In this document: piece by piece, positions 1-7,936 of the stretch | How positions within the stretch are numbered: position 1 is the first letter of the stretch | Layout: the number at the start of each line of letters is the position of its first letter | NCBI GenBank assembly: GCA_964598065.1 | Contig: CAZRAW010000021.1 | Location: forward strand, 1 to 27,248 | DNA length: 27,248 nt | Reading direction: 5' to 3' | Source of the DNA: Sulfidibacterium sp964598065 | GTDB lineage: Bacteria; Bacteroidota; Bacteroidia; Bacteroidales; F082 | Position numbers and translations under genes: made by a program | Notes under the pieces: model-generated | The model's database searches: none | Told to the model about the DNA's origin: nothing | Seen by the model: the letters and a program-made list of their open reading frames with translations, nothing else

Positions 1-83
1 TAAGGTAAAATCAAATCGCCGGCTTTCTTCTGAAAAAAAATATTGAGAAAATTTTTAATAATCTGAATCCGACACATAAAAAC

Positions 84-112
84 GGCTAAAATAAATTTTG
101 CTTATCTTAGCC
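84..112 (+). promoter_or_regulatory. inverted repeat in the antiporter leader
   Basis: GGCTAAAATAA at 84-94 pairs with TTATCTTAGCC at 102-112, giving an 11-bp stem with one mismatch and a 7-base loop. It lies 39 bases before the antiporter start codon. It could be an operator or a 5' leader hairpin; no regulator is implied by the sequence. The rest of positions 1-151 shows no gene. Confidence 0.35.
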
Positions 113-151
113 ATGATATAATTCACCTGATTTCTTTACCAATTATTATTT

Positions 152-2044
152 ATGCTGCTTAGTCTGTCCTTTCATTTTGATTATTATCCGCTGTTGCTGG
201 TTACTATTGTAGCCTGGATAGTTCCTATTTTGCTGTCTCTTTTGAGGCTGAGAAAGATACCGGCGGTTATTGTTGAAATTATCTTCGGCTATCTGCTCGG
301 CCATTTTGTCCTGACAAATCACGCTACCGGCAGTTTTCATATTTTGGAATTTCTGGCGTTATCGGGATTTATTTTTCTGATGTTTCTCAGTGGGCTGGAG
401 ATTGATACAGACCAGATCATTGCTTCTTTTCCAAGAAAGAAGCTGAACTATTCCCGCTTTGCAGCAAATCCCCTGTTGGTTGGGATTGCACATTTTGTCA
501 TTGCCATCGCCTTATCTTATGGAGCAACCCTTTTGCTGGCGCGTTTGATAAACATTCCTCATATCTGGTATTTTTCGCTTATCATGGGAACAACCTCTGT
601 GGGTATCGTTTTGCCGGTGTTGAAAAGTCGTGGTGAGCTATCCGCCCGTTTCGGCCAAATGATAATCATTTCCGCTGCCATCGCAGATATCCTGAGTATT
701 ATTCTCTTTACTTTTACGGCTTTTATCATAAAAAACGGCTTTAAAGCAGAGCTTCTTTATATCCTTATTCTTTTCTTTGTGTTTTATATTTTTTACCGTT
801 TTGGTAACCGGGTCAAGCATATTAATCATTTGAAAAAGTTGGTTTTTCAGCTTTCGCATGCTGCCTCACAAATCAGGGTGCGTGGAACGATAGTTATGAT
901 TTTAACCTTTGTGGTGCTTTCGCAATATATTAGTGAAGAGGTGGTTTTGCTCGGTGCTTTTCTCAGCGGTTTGATTTTGTCCACCCTTTTGCACAAGGAA
1001 CGCTCGGTGTTGATGATTAAACTGGATGGCATGGGATATGGCTTTTTTATTCCTATCTTTTTTATCATGGTCGGGATGCAGTTCGACCCTGCTGCACTAA
1101 AAGAATTTGACCAATCTTTGTTTGGGTTTCTCGGTTTGTTGCTACTCACACTGTTTCTAATAAAAATAGTTCCTTCACTATTGTGGACAAAGCTTTTCGG
1201 GAGAAGAAAGTCCATGGCAGCCGGCTTTTTAATGTCATCGCGGTTAAGCCTGATTATTGCTGCCTCAGCCATTGGTTTACAGTTGGGTGTGATTACTTCG
1301 GGGATAAATGCCAGCTTTATTTTGATGGCAGTGTTTACCTGCCTGCTTTCACCGGTAATTTTCAATTGGGTCAATCCCGTAAAGCTTACCGAAGGTGAAA
1401 AAACGTTGATTGTTGGTGGTAGCAGCACCGGTGTTTTGCTGGCAAGACGTATGAATATTCATGGAAAGAAAGTTGTAATTATCGAAAAAGACAGTGATCG
1501 TTTTCAGGAAATAAATAGTAAAGGGCTGCTCATTGTCAGGGGCGATGGGGCAGATCCGGATATTTATAAGAAGCTTAAATTAACTCCTGAAAATTATGTA
1601 GTTGTCGAAACCGGAGATGATGAGAGAAATTATGAAATTGTAAACTTTCTGCGTAACGAGCTGTTACATGAACGGATAATTATGCGTGCCTGTAAGATGC
1701 CATGTGTGGAAAAACTCAACCGGCTTGGCGTGGTACCCATCGATTTGCACCGGATATTGGCTACAGCCATTGAGAATCTCATACTCCGGCCCACCACTTA
1801 CCACGATTTGGTGGAAACCTTTGAAAACTATAGTGTTGAGGAGATTGCCATCACTAATAAAGCGATGGATGGTAAACATTTGAAAGAGGTGCCTTTCCAC
1901 AGCGGTGCCGTTTTGATGATGATTACGAGAGATAAAACATCTTTTATCCCGCATGGTGAGACTTACCTTCGTTTGGGCGATTTACTGCATATTTTCGGAA
2001 CACAGACAGCCTTGCAGGAGGCGAGGAGGAAAATGCAGGGATAG
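152..2044 (+). CDS. CPA2-family cation:proton antiporter with TrkA-N and TrkA-C domains
   Basis: Inner-membrane monovalent cation/proton antiporter of the KefB/CPA2 type, expected to exchange K+ or Na+ for H+. Residues 1 to about 410 are a run of hydrophobic helices with the family-typical segment around TTSVGIVLPVLKSRGE (148-162). A Rossmann TrkA-N (RCK) domain follows from about 417 (TLIVGGSSTG, then acidic E445 at the end of strand 2, then GDGADPD), and a TrkA-C domain occupies about 558-625. At 630 aa it is full length. The nucleotide-binding glycine motif reads GGSSTG instead of GxGxxG, so the second glycine is a serine. The gene is monocistronic: it has its own leader and ends at a bidirectional terminator. 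Family assignment is secure; the transported ion is not determined. Confidence 0.9.
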   Translation: MLLSLSFHFDYYPLLLVTIVAWIVPILLSLLRLRKIPAVIVEIIFGYLLGHFVLTNHATGSFHILEFLALSGFIFLMFLSGLEIDTDQIIASFPRKKLNYSRFAANPLLVGIAHFVIAIALSYGATLLLARLINIPHIWYFSLIMGTTSVGIVLPVLKSRGELSARFGQMIIISAAIADILSIILFTFTAFIIKNGFKAELLYILILFFVFYIFYRFGNRVKHINHLKKLVFQLSHAASQIRVRGTIVMILTFVVLSQYISEEVVLLGAFLSGLILSTLLHKERSVLMIKLDGMGYGFFIPIFFIMVGMQFDPAALKEFDQSLFGFLGLLLLTLFLIKIVPSLLWTKLFGRRKSMAAGFLMSSRLSLIIAASAIGLQLGVITSGINASFILMAVFTCLLSPVIFNWVNPVKLTEGEKTLIVGGSSTGVLLARRMNIHGKKVVIIEKDSDRFQEINSKGLLIVRGDGADPDIYKKLKLTPENYVVVETGDDERNYEIVNFLRNELLHERIIMRACKMPCVEKLNRLGVVPIDLHRILATAIENLILRPTTYHDLVETFENYSVEEIAITNKAMDGKHLKEVPFHSGAVLMMITRDKTSFIPHGETYLRLGDLLHIFGTQTALQEARRKMQG

Positions 2045-2054
2045 ACTGAACAGT

Positions 2055-2089
2055 AAAAAAGCCGGGTGAAAATTTCGTCCGGCTTTTTT
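2055..2089. terminator. bidirectional intrinsic terminator
   Basis: AAAAAAGCCGG at 2055-2065 pairs perfectly with CCGGCTTTTTT at 2079-2089 around a 13-base loop. Both strands therefore show a GC stem followed by a T-run. It sits between two convergent stop codons (2044 on + and 2110 on -) and can serve both genes. Confidence 0.85.
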
Positions 2090-2109
2090 AACTTCTCTGA
2101 AAAAGGACT

Positions 2110-3318
2110 CTATTTAATCCCCATTTTCTTTCTGAGCTTTTTCGGAATAGCTTCTTTGTTAACGGCGATGCTGACGGTCTGCAGTTCAACATAAGCTTTG
2201 GAAGCGTAAAAATAACCTTTATATTTTTGATGGGTTCCCCATGAATTTTTAATTTTATAAAAAACGTCACCTTTCTGGTCATGAGCAATCCCAACGATTA
2301 ACATACCATGGTCGTCGGTTACAAGATAATCATCGTAATGTTTCTGACGCATTGCGGGAGTTACGGTAACTTCCTGTACGATAGAGTCGAAGCTGTAAAG
2401 TTCTTTGTCTTGTTCCTTTTGGCTTAAAGCTTTCCATCTTGCCAGGTCTTTGCCGGTCAGTTTGGGATGCTTGTTGGGAATGATAGCAATGCCTTTTTTC
2501 CAGTTAAAACCCGGATCGCTTACATCGGCGCCCCAGGCAACCGTATAACCGGTCTTCAACGCATTGTTGATAATAGCCATCATGCCGTTCAAAGGAACGT
2601 TCATGTAAGGTGCCCAAAGCCAGTTGTCGGGAATGGCTATTGGAAAAGCTTTGTAGTAGGGATGGTCTTTGAAAGATGTTAAGGATATAATGTTATCAGG
2701 ATTAAACCCGGTCATATCCCTGAAACTCTGCGGTGTATATTCCTTGCCTTTGTAAGTAAAAGTTTTGGGTAACTTACCAAGGTAAGTAGTTAGAATTTCG
2801 TCAAAAGCTTTGTGCCATACGGGTGTAAGTTTGTGGTTTTTGTTTGAAACAACGGCGTTCACAAAACTTTGTAAAACGGCATCCAGCTCTCCCTGAACGG
2901 GGAGTTTGGTGCCGTAATGCATTCCGCTGTAAACCGAATAGGGAACCATCCCATATTTTTTGATAACACGGAATACATCCTCATTTTCTGCACCCGAACC
3001 AAATTGCATTTTTCCGTGTAAACGCACATATTTAATAGCTTTGTCGGCGTACGTATGGTTTACACAGAACATTTCAGACAGATTATACTTTTTTCCTGTG
3101 GTACGCAGGATCTCTGCTTCAACAAGACCAATTCCCGAGTAGCTCCAGCAGGTACCTGAACGGTATTGGTTTTTCACGGAAGTGTGTGGTACGACAATTT
3201 CATCCGTAAAATGATAACCTTTGACTCCTTTTCTCGCGGTTGTGTCGCTTTGTGCGAAAGACTGGAAGTTGAACATAAAAGCTGCAACTAACAAAAAGAT
3301 AAATGATTTTCCTTTCAT
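2110..3318 (-). CDS. secreted C1-family (bleomycin hydrolase/PepC-like) cysteine peptidase
   Basis: Papain-fold cysteine aminopeptidase related to PepC/bleomycin hydrolase (family C1B). The catalytic Cys is C57 in QYRSGTCWSYSG, the His is H337 in DDHGMLIVG, and the Asn is N358 in KNSWG. Length (402 aa) is slightly below the roughly 440-450 aa of cytosolic PepC. Residues 1-22 form a signal peptide (basic start, hydrophobic core FIFLLVAAFMFNF, then FAQS), so the protein should act in the periplasm or at the cell surface, unlike cytosolic PepC. It ends in KKLRKKMGIK, a basic tail with no obvious sorting domain. The gene lies downstream of the aldehyde dehydrogenase gene but is separated from it by a terminator. 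Substrate is unknown. Confidence 0.85.
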   Translation of the reverse strand: MKGKSFIFLLVAAFMFNFQSFAQSDTTARKGVKGYHFTDEIVVPHTSVKNQYRSGTCWSYSGIGLVEAEILRTTGKKYNLSEMFCVNHTYADKAIKYVRLHGKMQFGSGAENEDVFRVIKKYGMVPYSVYSGMHYGTKLPVQGELDAVLQSFVNAVVSNKNHKLTPVWHKAFDEILTTYLGKLPKTFTYKGKEYTPQSFRDMTGFNPDNIISLTSFKDHPYYKAFPIAIPDNWLWAPYMNVPLNGMMAIINNALKTGYTVAWGADVSDPGFNWKKGIAIIPNKHPKLTGKDLARWKALSQKEQDKELYSFDSIVQEVTVTPAMRQKHYDDYLVTDDHGMLIVGIAHDQKGDVFYKIKNSWGTHQKYKGYFYASKAYVELQTVSIAVNKEAIPKKLRKKMGIK

Positions 3319-3339
3319 AGATATAATTATTTATAGATT

Positions 3340-3377
3340 AAAAAAAAGAGCTACCCTGTTTTGATAAAGGCAGCTCT
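3340..3377 (-). terminator. intrinsic terminator of the aldehyde dehydrogenase gene
   Basis: Read on the minus strand, AGAGCT (3377-3372) pairs with AGCTCT (3352-3347), extended by a CC/GG pair after one mismatch. A run of T residues follows directly (A-run at 3340-3347 on +). It begins 10 bases past the dehydrogenase stop and precedes the C1 peptidase start. Confidence 0.75.
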
Positions 3378-3386
3378 GTAAAATAT

Positions 3387-4943
3387 TTAAATGTCAAATT
3401 TAATTCCCTGTGCCAGTGGTAATTCCGTACCAAAATTAATGGTATTGGTTTGGCGGCGCATGTAAATTTTCCAGGCATCCGAGCCGGATTCGCGTCCGCC
3501 ACCGGTATCTTTCTCGCCACCGAAGGCACCGCCGATTTCTGCTCCCGAAGTGCCGAGGTTCACATTGGCAATGCCGCAGTCGGAGCCGGCGTAAGAGAGG
3601 AAAGTCTCCGCTTCGCGCATGTTTAGCGTAAAGCAGGCAGAAGAGAGTCCCTGCGGCACATCGTTCTGAATTTCAATGGCATTCATAATGTCGCCTTTAT
3701 ATTTGATAAAATAAACGATAGGAGCAAAGGTTTCTTCCTGGACAATTTTGAAATGGTTTTCGGCTTCGGCAATGCAGGGAACCACATAGTTACCCGATTC
3801 AAAACCTTCGCCACCGAGTACTTCGCCGCCAAAGAGGATTTTACCGCCTTCTTCCTGAACTTTGTTTACAGCATTGTTAAATAACTCAACAGAAAACTTA
3901 TCAATAAGCGGTCCTACGAGATAATCTTCGTCCAAAGGATTCCCTATACGGGGAACAACGTTTTTGTATGCTGCAATAAATTTATCGCGAACTTCATCGT
4001 AAATATCTTCGTGAATAATCACACGGCGGGTGGTTGTGCAGCGCTGTCCGGCGGTTCCCACGGTACCAAATACCGTTGACATTACGGCCATTTGGATATC
4101 GGCGCTCGGAGCAATAATTACTGCGTTGTTGCCGCCCAGTTCCAGAATGGTTTTTCCGAGACGTTTACCTACAATTCCTCCTACACGTTTTCCCACGGCT
4201 GTTGAACCGGTAACGGAAAGTAACCGCACTCGCTTGTCACTCAGGAAGTTGTCACCCATAACTGAAGATTTAGCGACAACGAGATTAAAAACGCCTTCAG
4301 GTACATTGTTGTCTTTCAGTACTTTCATAATGATTCTTTGCGTCGCAATGGCTGTAAGTGGCGTTTTGGAAGAGGGTTTCCAGACTACTACATCGCCGGC
4401 AATAATGGCCAAAGCGCTGTTCCATGCCCAAACAGCAACCGGGAAATTGTATGAGGTAATTAGCCCGACAATGCCGAGAGGTTGATATTGTTCGGACAGA
4501 CGATGGTTTACTCTTTCCGACTGTAGGTTAGTGCCGTTGATTAAGCGGGACTGTCCTACGGCAAAATCGCAAATGTCGATCATCTCCTGCACTTCGCCCA
4601 GTCCTTCCTGATAAATTTTTCCCATTTCGAGGGTAACGAGTGCGCCGAGGTATTCTTTGTTTTCGCGCAGGGCCAGACCTATCTGCCGAACCAGCTCGCC
4701 CCTTATGGGAGCCGGAACTTTTCGCCACTCTTTAAAGGCAGCTTGGGCTTTGCCGATAACGGATTCATAATCCTCAAGCGTGGCATTTTTTACTTTGGCA
4801 ATTTCCTTTCCATCTATGGGAGAAAAGGATGTGGTGACATCACCATCCGTATCCATCCATTCTGTTCCGGTGCATACACCCTGATTGACAGCTTTAATTC
4901 CCAGCTTGTTGAGAATATCTTCCTTATTGTGTTTAATACTCAT
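3387..4943 (-). CDS. aldehyde dehydrogenase, ALDH7 / aminoadipate-semialdehyde dehydrogenase type
   Basis: NAD(P)-dependent aldehyde dehydrogenase resembling the ALDH7 (antiquitin / L-piperidine-6-carboxylate dehydrogenase, AmaB) branch, which oxidises alpha-aminoadipic semialdehyde to aminoadipate in lysine breakdown. The catalytic Cys is C302 in GTAGQRCTTTRR, the general base E268 in ILELGGNN, and the oxyanion Asn N166 in TSYNFPV; all are present, and 518 aa is the expected size. The C-terminal part (SGAEIGGAFGGEKDTGGGRE) also fits this branch. No other lysine-degradation gene is next to it, so the substrate is inferred from family resemblance only. A good promoter lies upstream and a terminator downstream, so it is probably transcribed alone. 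Confidence 0.85.
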   Translation of the reverse strand: MSIKHNKEDILNKLGIKAVNQGVCTGTEWMDTDGDVTTSFSPIDGKEIAKVKNATLEDYESVIGKAQAAFKEWRKVPAPIRGELVRQIGLALRENKEYLGALVTLEMGKIYQEGLGEVQEMIDICDFAVGQSRLINGTNLQSERVNHRLSEQYQPLGIVGLITSYNFPVAVWAWNSALAIIAGDVVVWKPSSKTPLTAIATQRIIMKVLKDNNVPEGVFNLVVAKSSVMGDNFLSDKRVRLLSVTGSTAVGKRVGGIVGKRLGKTILELGGNNAVIIAPSADIQMAVMSTVFGTVGTAGQRCTTTRRVIIHEDIYDEVRDKFIAAYKNVVPRIGNPLDEDYLVGPLIDKFSVELFNNAVNKVQEEGGKILFGGEVLGGEGFESGNYVVPCIAEAENHFKIVQEETFAPIVYFIKYKGDIMNAIEIQNDVPQGLSSACFTLNMREAETFLSYAGSDCGIANVNLGTSGAEIGGAFGGEKDTGGGRESGSDAWKIYMRRQTNTINFGTELPLAQGIKFDI

Positions 4944-4982
4944 TTGTTTATAGTTTTGATGGTTCCTTTTTTAAAACGTTTG

Positions 4983-5017
4983 CAAAGGTAGAAAATAGGT
5001 GAAACAACTTTCACAAA
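4983..5017 (-). promoter_or_regulatory. Bacteroidota-type promoter for the aldehyde dehydrogenase gene
   Basis: On the minus strand TACCTTTG (4990-4983) matches the TAnnTTTG -7 consensus, and a TTTG (5017-5014) lies 23 bases upstream as a -33 element. The predicted 5' leader is about 30-35 bases. Confidence 0.6.
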
Positions 5018-5131
5018 ATCAGCGGGAAAATTTTACGAAACCTGATATTTAGAATAAAGATAAGCAAAGAGAGAACAGGTTGGTATGTTTGTCTGTGAAA
5101 GGAATGATTCTCAGTTTGTTGTAGTTGATTA

Positions 5132-6424
5132 TTAAATCACTTCGGCCACCACGAAAGTGCTGCCGCCCACAAAAACCAGATCGTGTGGGCCGGCATTGTT
5201 TACCGCCGAGTTGTAAGCATGCATTACCGAAGGGTAACTGCTCCCGTTGAGTCCGGCTTTAAAAGCTTTTTCCTTTAGTAATTCGGCGTCCAGCCCGCGG
5301 GGGATATCTGCCTTGCAAAAATAGTAGGTGGCATTTTGGGGAAGCAACGCCAACACCTCTTTGTGGTCTTTGTCGGCGACCATGCCGAGGACAAAATGCA
5401 AGTGCTCATAGTCGGTTTCTAACAGCTGCTCGCGGATGGCCATAAGCCCATCGCGGTTGTGACCGATATCGGCAATGGTTAGCGGGTTTTTGTTGATGAT
5501 TTGCCATCGGCCGAGCAAATGGGTGTTCGCAACGGTGTTTTCCAATCCCTCGCGAATAGTTTCTTTTTCCACCCTGATTTTTCCCGACCGGCTCAACTCA
5601 TAAATACTTTGCAGCGCCGTAGCAATGTTTTCCATTTGGTAATTACCCAAAAGCGGACTGTTGACATTTTCGAGATAAAGTTCGTTTTCAAACCAGATAT
5701 CATAATGTTTTTCCAGCGGATTGACGGTTTGTATTTTTCGAAGTTCAAAATGGTCTTCCGCAAAAATAAGATGTGTGTTTTTGTCTCTAACGGCTTTTTC
5801 AAAAACCGGCGTGGTCTCTTTTTGTCTTCGACCGATAATCACAGGAATACCTTTTTTGATAATGCCGGCTTTCTCGGAGGCAATTTTTTCCAGCGTATTG
5901 CCGAGAAACTGCGTATGGTCGTAATCGATGTGGGTGATGATGGAAAGTACCGGATTTGAAATGTTGGTTGAGTCTAATCGTCCGCCCATTCCGGTTTCGA
6001 GTACTGCAAAATCCACCTTCTCTTCGGCAAAATAATGATAAGCTATTCCCACGGTCATTTCAAAAAATGAGGGTTCAATCTTCACAAAGTCATTATGGTA
6101 CTTTTCAACGAAAGCGGTCACTTTCTCTTTTGGAATCATTTCGCCGTTTACTCTGATTCTTTCGCGAAAGTCGCGCAAATGAGGCGAAGTGTAAAGCCCG
6201 GTTTTGTAACCGGCCTGCTGCAAAACGGAGGCAATAATGTGCGCAACGCTGCCTTTGCCATTTGTTCCGGCCACATGGATGGCTCTGAAATTTTTCTGTG
6301 GCTGCCCGATCTGTGCCAGCAGGGCTTCGGTATTAGAGAGGTTGGCTTTGTAAGCAGCCTGTCCCACGCGCTGGTATATGGGTAACCGGTTAAAAAGCCA
6401 TTGGATGGTTTCGTCGTAGTTCAT
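5132..6424 (-). CDS. folC: bifunctional dihydrofolate/folylpolyglutamate synthase
   Basis: Cytosolic Mur-ligase-like enzyme that joins dihydropteroate to glutamate and extends folate polyglutamate tails using ATP. With the start used here it has 430 aa, normal for FolC. The P-loop is at residues 50-60 (HVAGTNGKGSV), followed by TSPHLRDFRERIRVNG and TGMGGRLDSTN, all FolC hallmarks, and a C-terminal ligase domain containing DIGHNRDG. The frame opens further upstream (6466), but MNYDETIQWLF is the family-typical start and a -7 promoter element lies between the two candidates, so 6424 is preferred. It follows exbB-exbD-tonB on the same strand after a 157-base gap with an octamer repeat; the same gene order is common in Bacteroidota. 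Confidence 0.93.
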   Translation of the reverse strand: MNYDETIQWLFNRLPIYQRVGQAAYKANLSNTEALLAQIGQPQKNFRAIHVAGTNGKGSVAHIIASVLQQAGYKTGLYTSPHLRDFRERIRVNGEMIPKEKVTAFVEKYHNDFVKIEPSFFEMTVGIAYHYFAEEKVDFAVLETGMGGRLDSTNISNPVLSIITHIDYDHTQFLGNTLEKIASEKAGIIKKGIPVIIGRRQKETTPVFEKAVRDKNTHLIFAEDHFELRKIQTVNPLEKHYDIWFENELYLENVNSPLLGNYQMENIATALQSIYELSRSGKIRVEKETIREGLENTVANTHLLGRWQIINKNPLTIADIGHNRDGLMAIREQLLETDYEHLHFVLGMVADKDHKEVLALLPQNATYYFCKADIPRGLDAELLKEKAFKAGLNGSSYPSVMHAYNSAVNNAGPHDLVFVGGSTFVVAEVI

Positions 6425-6428
6425 ACGG

Positions 6429-6456
6429 CAAAAGTAGAAATTTTTATTTCTCCCAA
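6429..6456 (-). promoter_or_regulatory. candidate promoter immediately before folC
   Basis: TACTTTTG (6436-6429 on the minus strand) fits TAnnTTTG, with TTG (6456-6454) 17 bases upstream. The -7 element ends only about 5 bases before the folC ATG at 6424, so a transcript from here would have almost no leader. Confidence 0.45.
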
Positions 6457-6458
6457 CA

Positions 6459-6522
6459 TTTATCACCCCATTATCCCATTACTCCGTTGCCACATTAGCA
6501 CATTAGCATATTAGCATATTAC
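6459..6522 (-). repeat. degenerate octamer tandem array
   Basis: Four clean 8-base units occupy 6491-6522 on + (CACATTAG twice, then CATATTAG and CATATTAC). In the same 8-base phase towards folC, further degenerate units follow (minus strand GTAATGGG at 6482-6475 and ATAATGGG at 6474-6467, then GTGATAAA). It fills the tonB-folC gap. Confidence 0.7.
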
Positions 6523-6581
6523 TCCGGCACTCCAATTAAATTATTCTCATTATTTGTTATAAAGAACTTCCGTTATTGGTC

Positions 6582-7451
6582 TTACCTTTTCAGAATAAAA
6601 TGATAGGTGATGGTTCCGATTTGTATGGCAGGCGCAGTCAGGTCGGTACTGAAAAGGGATTTTTTGGCAGCCTGTACAGCCAGTTGCCGCAGATTTTCGC
6701 TCACCACAGTTGTCCCTTTGGCAAATACCCGGGCATTGATGACTTTACCTTGCGGGTTAACTTCAATTCGTACAACTACAGTCCCTTGTTCGGTAAAAGA
6801 AGCGGAAGGCTTGTCGAGAAACATCGCCCCGCGATTGCCGAGGCTGAACGCTATACCCTGTCCCTTGCCACCTTGTCCGTTGTATTCACTGCTTTCTTTG
6901 AAACCATGTGGTTTCCCCTGGTTGCCGGTACCGTTTTTTATGCCCCGGCTCCGGTTTTGGCTTCCCGGCGCCAGTTTAAACAGTGCTCTCTGGTTAACCA
7001 CCGGTTGGGGCTTTTCCTGCGGTGGTGCTTTTTGGGTAATATTGGTGGAATCTTGTTTTTCCTTCGCAGGCTCTTTAGGCACCTTTTTACCGGGTTTCTT
7101 CTCTGCCGGTTTAACGGTTTTAATTTTTTTAAAAGCTTTCTTTTTCTTTAATGCCGGTGCTTTTTCCGTGTTTTGTGTCAGGTTTTTTTGCTCTGTTACT
7201 GCAGGTTTTGGTAGTGGTTTCGGATGAGAAACAGGCTTGGGCAATGATCTCGGTTTCATGGTTTTTTGCGATGTTTGCATGGCCTGATTTCCCAGGCCGG
7301 CATTGGTAGTCCCCAAACTAACTTCCACGCCTTGTTCGTCAGGGAGCGGGAGTGGTGTTTGCAAAGCAAGAAACGCCAAAGCAAGCACAAGCAGACCATG
7401 GAAAATAATGGTTCCTATAAGGGCTTTCCACTTATCTTTGTCCAACTTCAT
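6582..7451 (-). CDS. tonB: TonB-family energy transducer
   Basis: TonB-like protein that carries proton-motive-force energy from the ExbB/ExbD motor to outer-membrane receptors. Residues 11-31 form one N-terminal membrane anchor (IIFHGLLVLALAFLAL). A long Pro/Lys-rich spacer follows at about 60-175 (SLPKPVSHPKPLPKP, then many KK, PK and EK blocks), typical of a periplasm-spanning linker. The C-terminal TonB domain is at about 215-289 (VVVRIEVNPQGKVINARVF, ending ITYHFILKR). The start codon overlaps the exbD stop in an ATGA arrangement (7448-7451), indicating translational coupling. Third gene of the exbB-exbD-tonB operon. The receptor served is unknown. Confidence 0.85.
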   Translation of the reverse strand: MKLDKDKWKALIGTIIFHGLLVLALAFLALQTPLPLPDEQGVEVSLGTTNAGLGNQAMQTSQKTMKPRSLPKPVSHPKPLPKPAVTEQKNLTQNTEKAPALKKKKAFKKIKTVKPAEKKPGKKVPKEPAKEKQDSTNITQKAPPQEKPQPVVNQRALFKLAPGSQNRSRGIKNGTGNQGKPHGFKESSEYNGQGGKGQGIAFSLGNRGAMFLDKPSASFTEQGTVVVRIEVNPQGKVINARVFAKGTTVVSENLRQLAVQAAKKSLFSTDLTAPAIQIGTITYHFILKR

Positions 7452-7876
7452 TGCTTATTATTATACCTTTTGGGACTGGTTGCCAAAATAATTTTATGTT
7501 TGGTTTTGTATTCGGCATTGATTTGGTTTACCGCATCAATTACTGTTACAACATCTTGTATAGGAACAGATTTATCTGCTCGTAAGACAATGGTTGCTTG
7601 TGTATTAGACCTTATTTTGCTATAAATCTGTTGTTCAAGTTGAGAAGGTTGCACCGGTTTGTCTCCGAGAAAAAAGTTACGTGATTTATTAATATAGACC
7701 GTCAGGCTTTGTTTGGCCATAGTTTTACTGTTGCTGCTCGGCAATAACAATTTTATGGCGTTGGGAGACACAAGGGTAGAGGTGAGCATAAAAAATATGA
7801 GAAGCAGAAACACCAGGTCCGACATGGAAGCCATGTTGAAATGGGCGTCAATTTTATTTCGTGTTTCTATAGCCAT
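7448..7876 (-). CDS. exbD: ExbD/TolR-family biopolymer transport protein
   Basis: Small single-pass inner-membrane subunit of the ExbB/ExbD proton-driven motor. The 142 aa show a short cytoplasmic N-terminus, one membrane helix at about 18-38 (DLVFLLLIFFMLTSTLV) with the protonatable Asp (D20) at its start, and a periplasmic domain containing VYINKSRNFFLGDKPV and IVLRADKSVPIQDVVTVID, the usual ExbD/TolR pattern. It follows exbB by 60 bases and overlaps tonB by 4 bases. Confidence 0.92.
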   Translation of the reverse strand: MAIETRNKIDAHFNMASMSDLVFLLLIFFMLTSTLVSPNAIKLLLPSSNSKTMAKQSLTVYINKSRNFFLGDKPVQPSQLEQQIYSKIRSNTQATIVLRADKSVPIQDVVTVIDAVNQINAEYKTKHKIILATSPKRYNNKQ

Positions 7877-7936
7877 TTTTCTGAGTTGTTTTAATGTATT
7901 TAAAATATCTGTAAGTTGATTATCAGGTTTTCACGG

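Noticed and set aside
847..1428. 193-codon open frame on the minus strand
   Set aside because: It lies wholly inside the well-supported antiporter gene on the other strand, has no domain resemblance and no plausible initiation region.
4030..4485. 151-codon plus-strand frame inside the aldehyde dehydrogenase gene
   Set aside because: It overlaps the catalytic core of the dehydrogenase in antisense and shows no family resemblance.
6491..6522. Possible CRISPR array from the regular short repeats
   Set aside because: Units are 8 bases with no spacers, and there are no cas genes nearby.
6576..7227. Long plus-strand frames (191 and 206 codons) opposite tonB
   Set aside because: They mirror the Pro/Lys-rich linker of tonB in antisense, and the translations are low-complexity. 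The exbD-tonB ATGA overlap shows which strand is coding.
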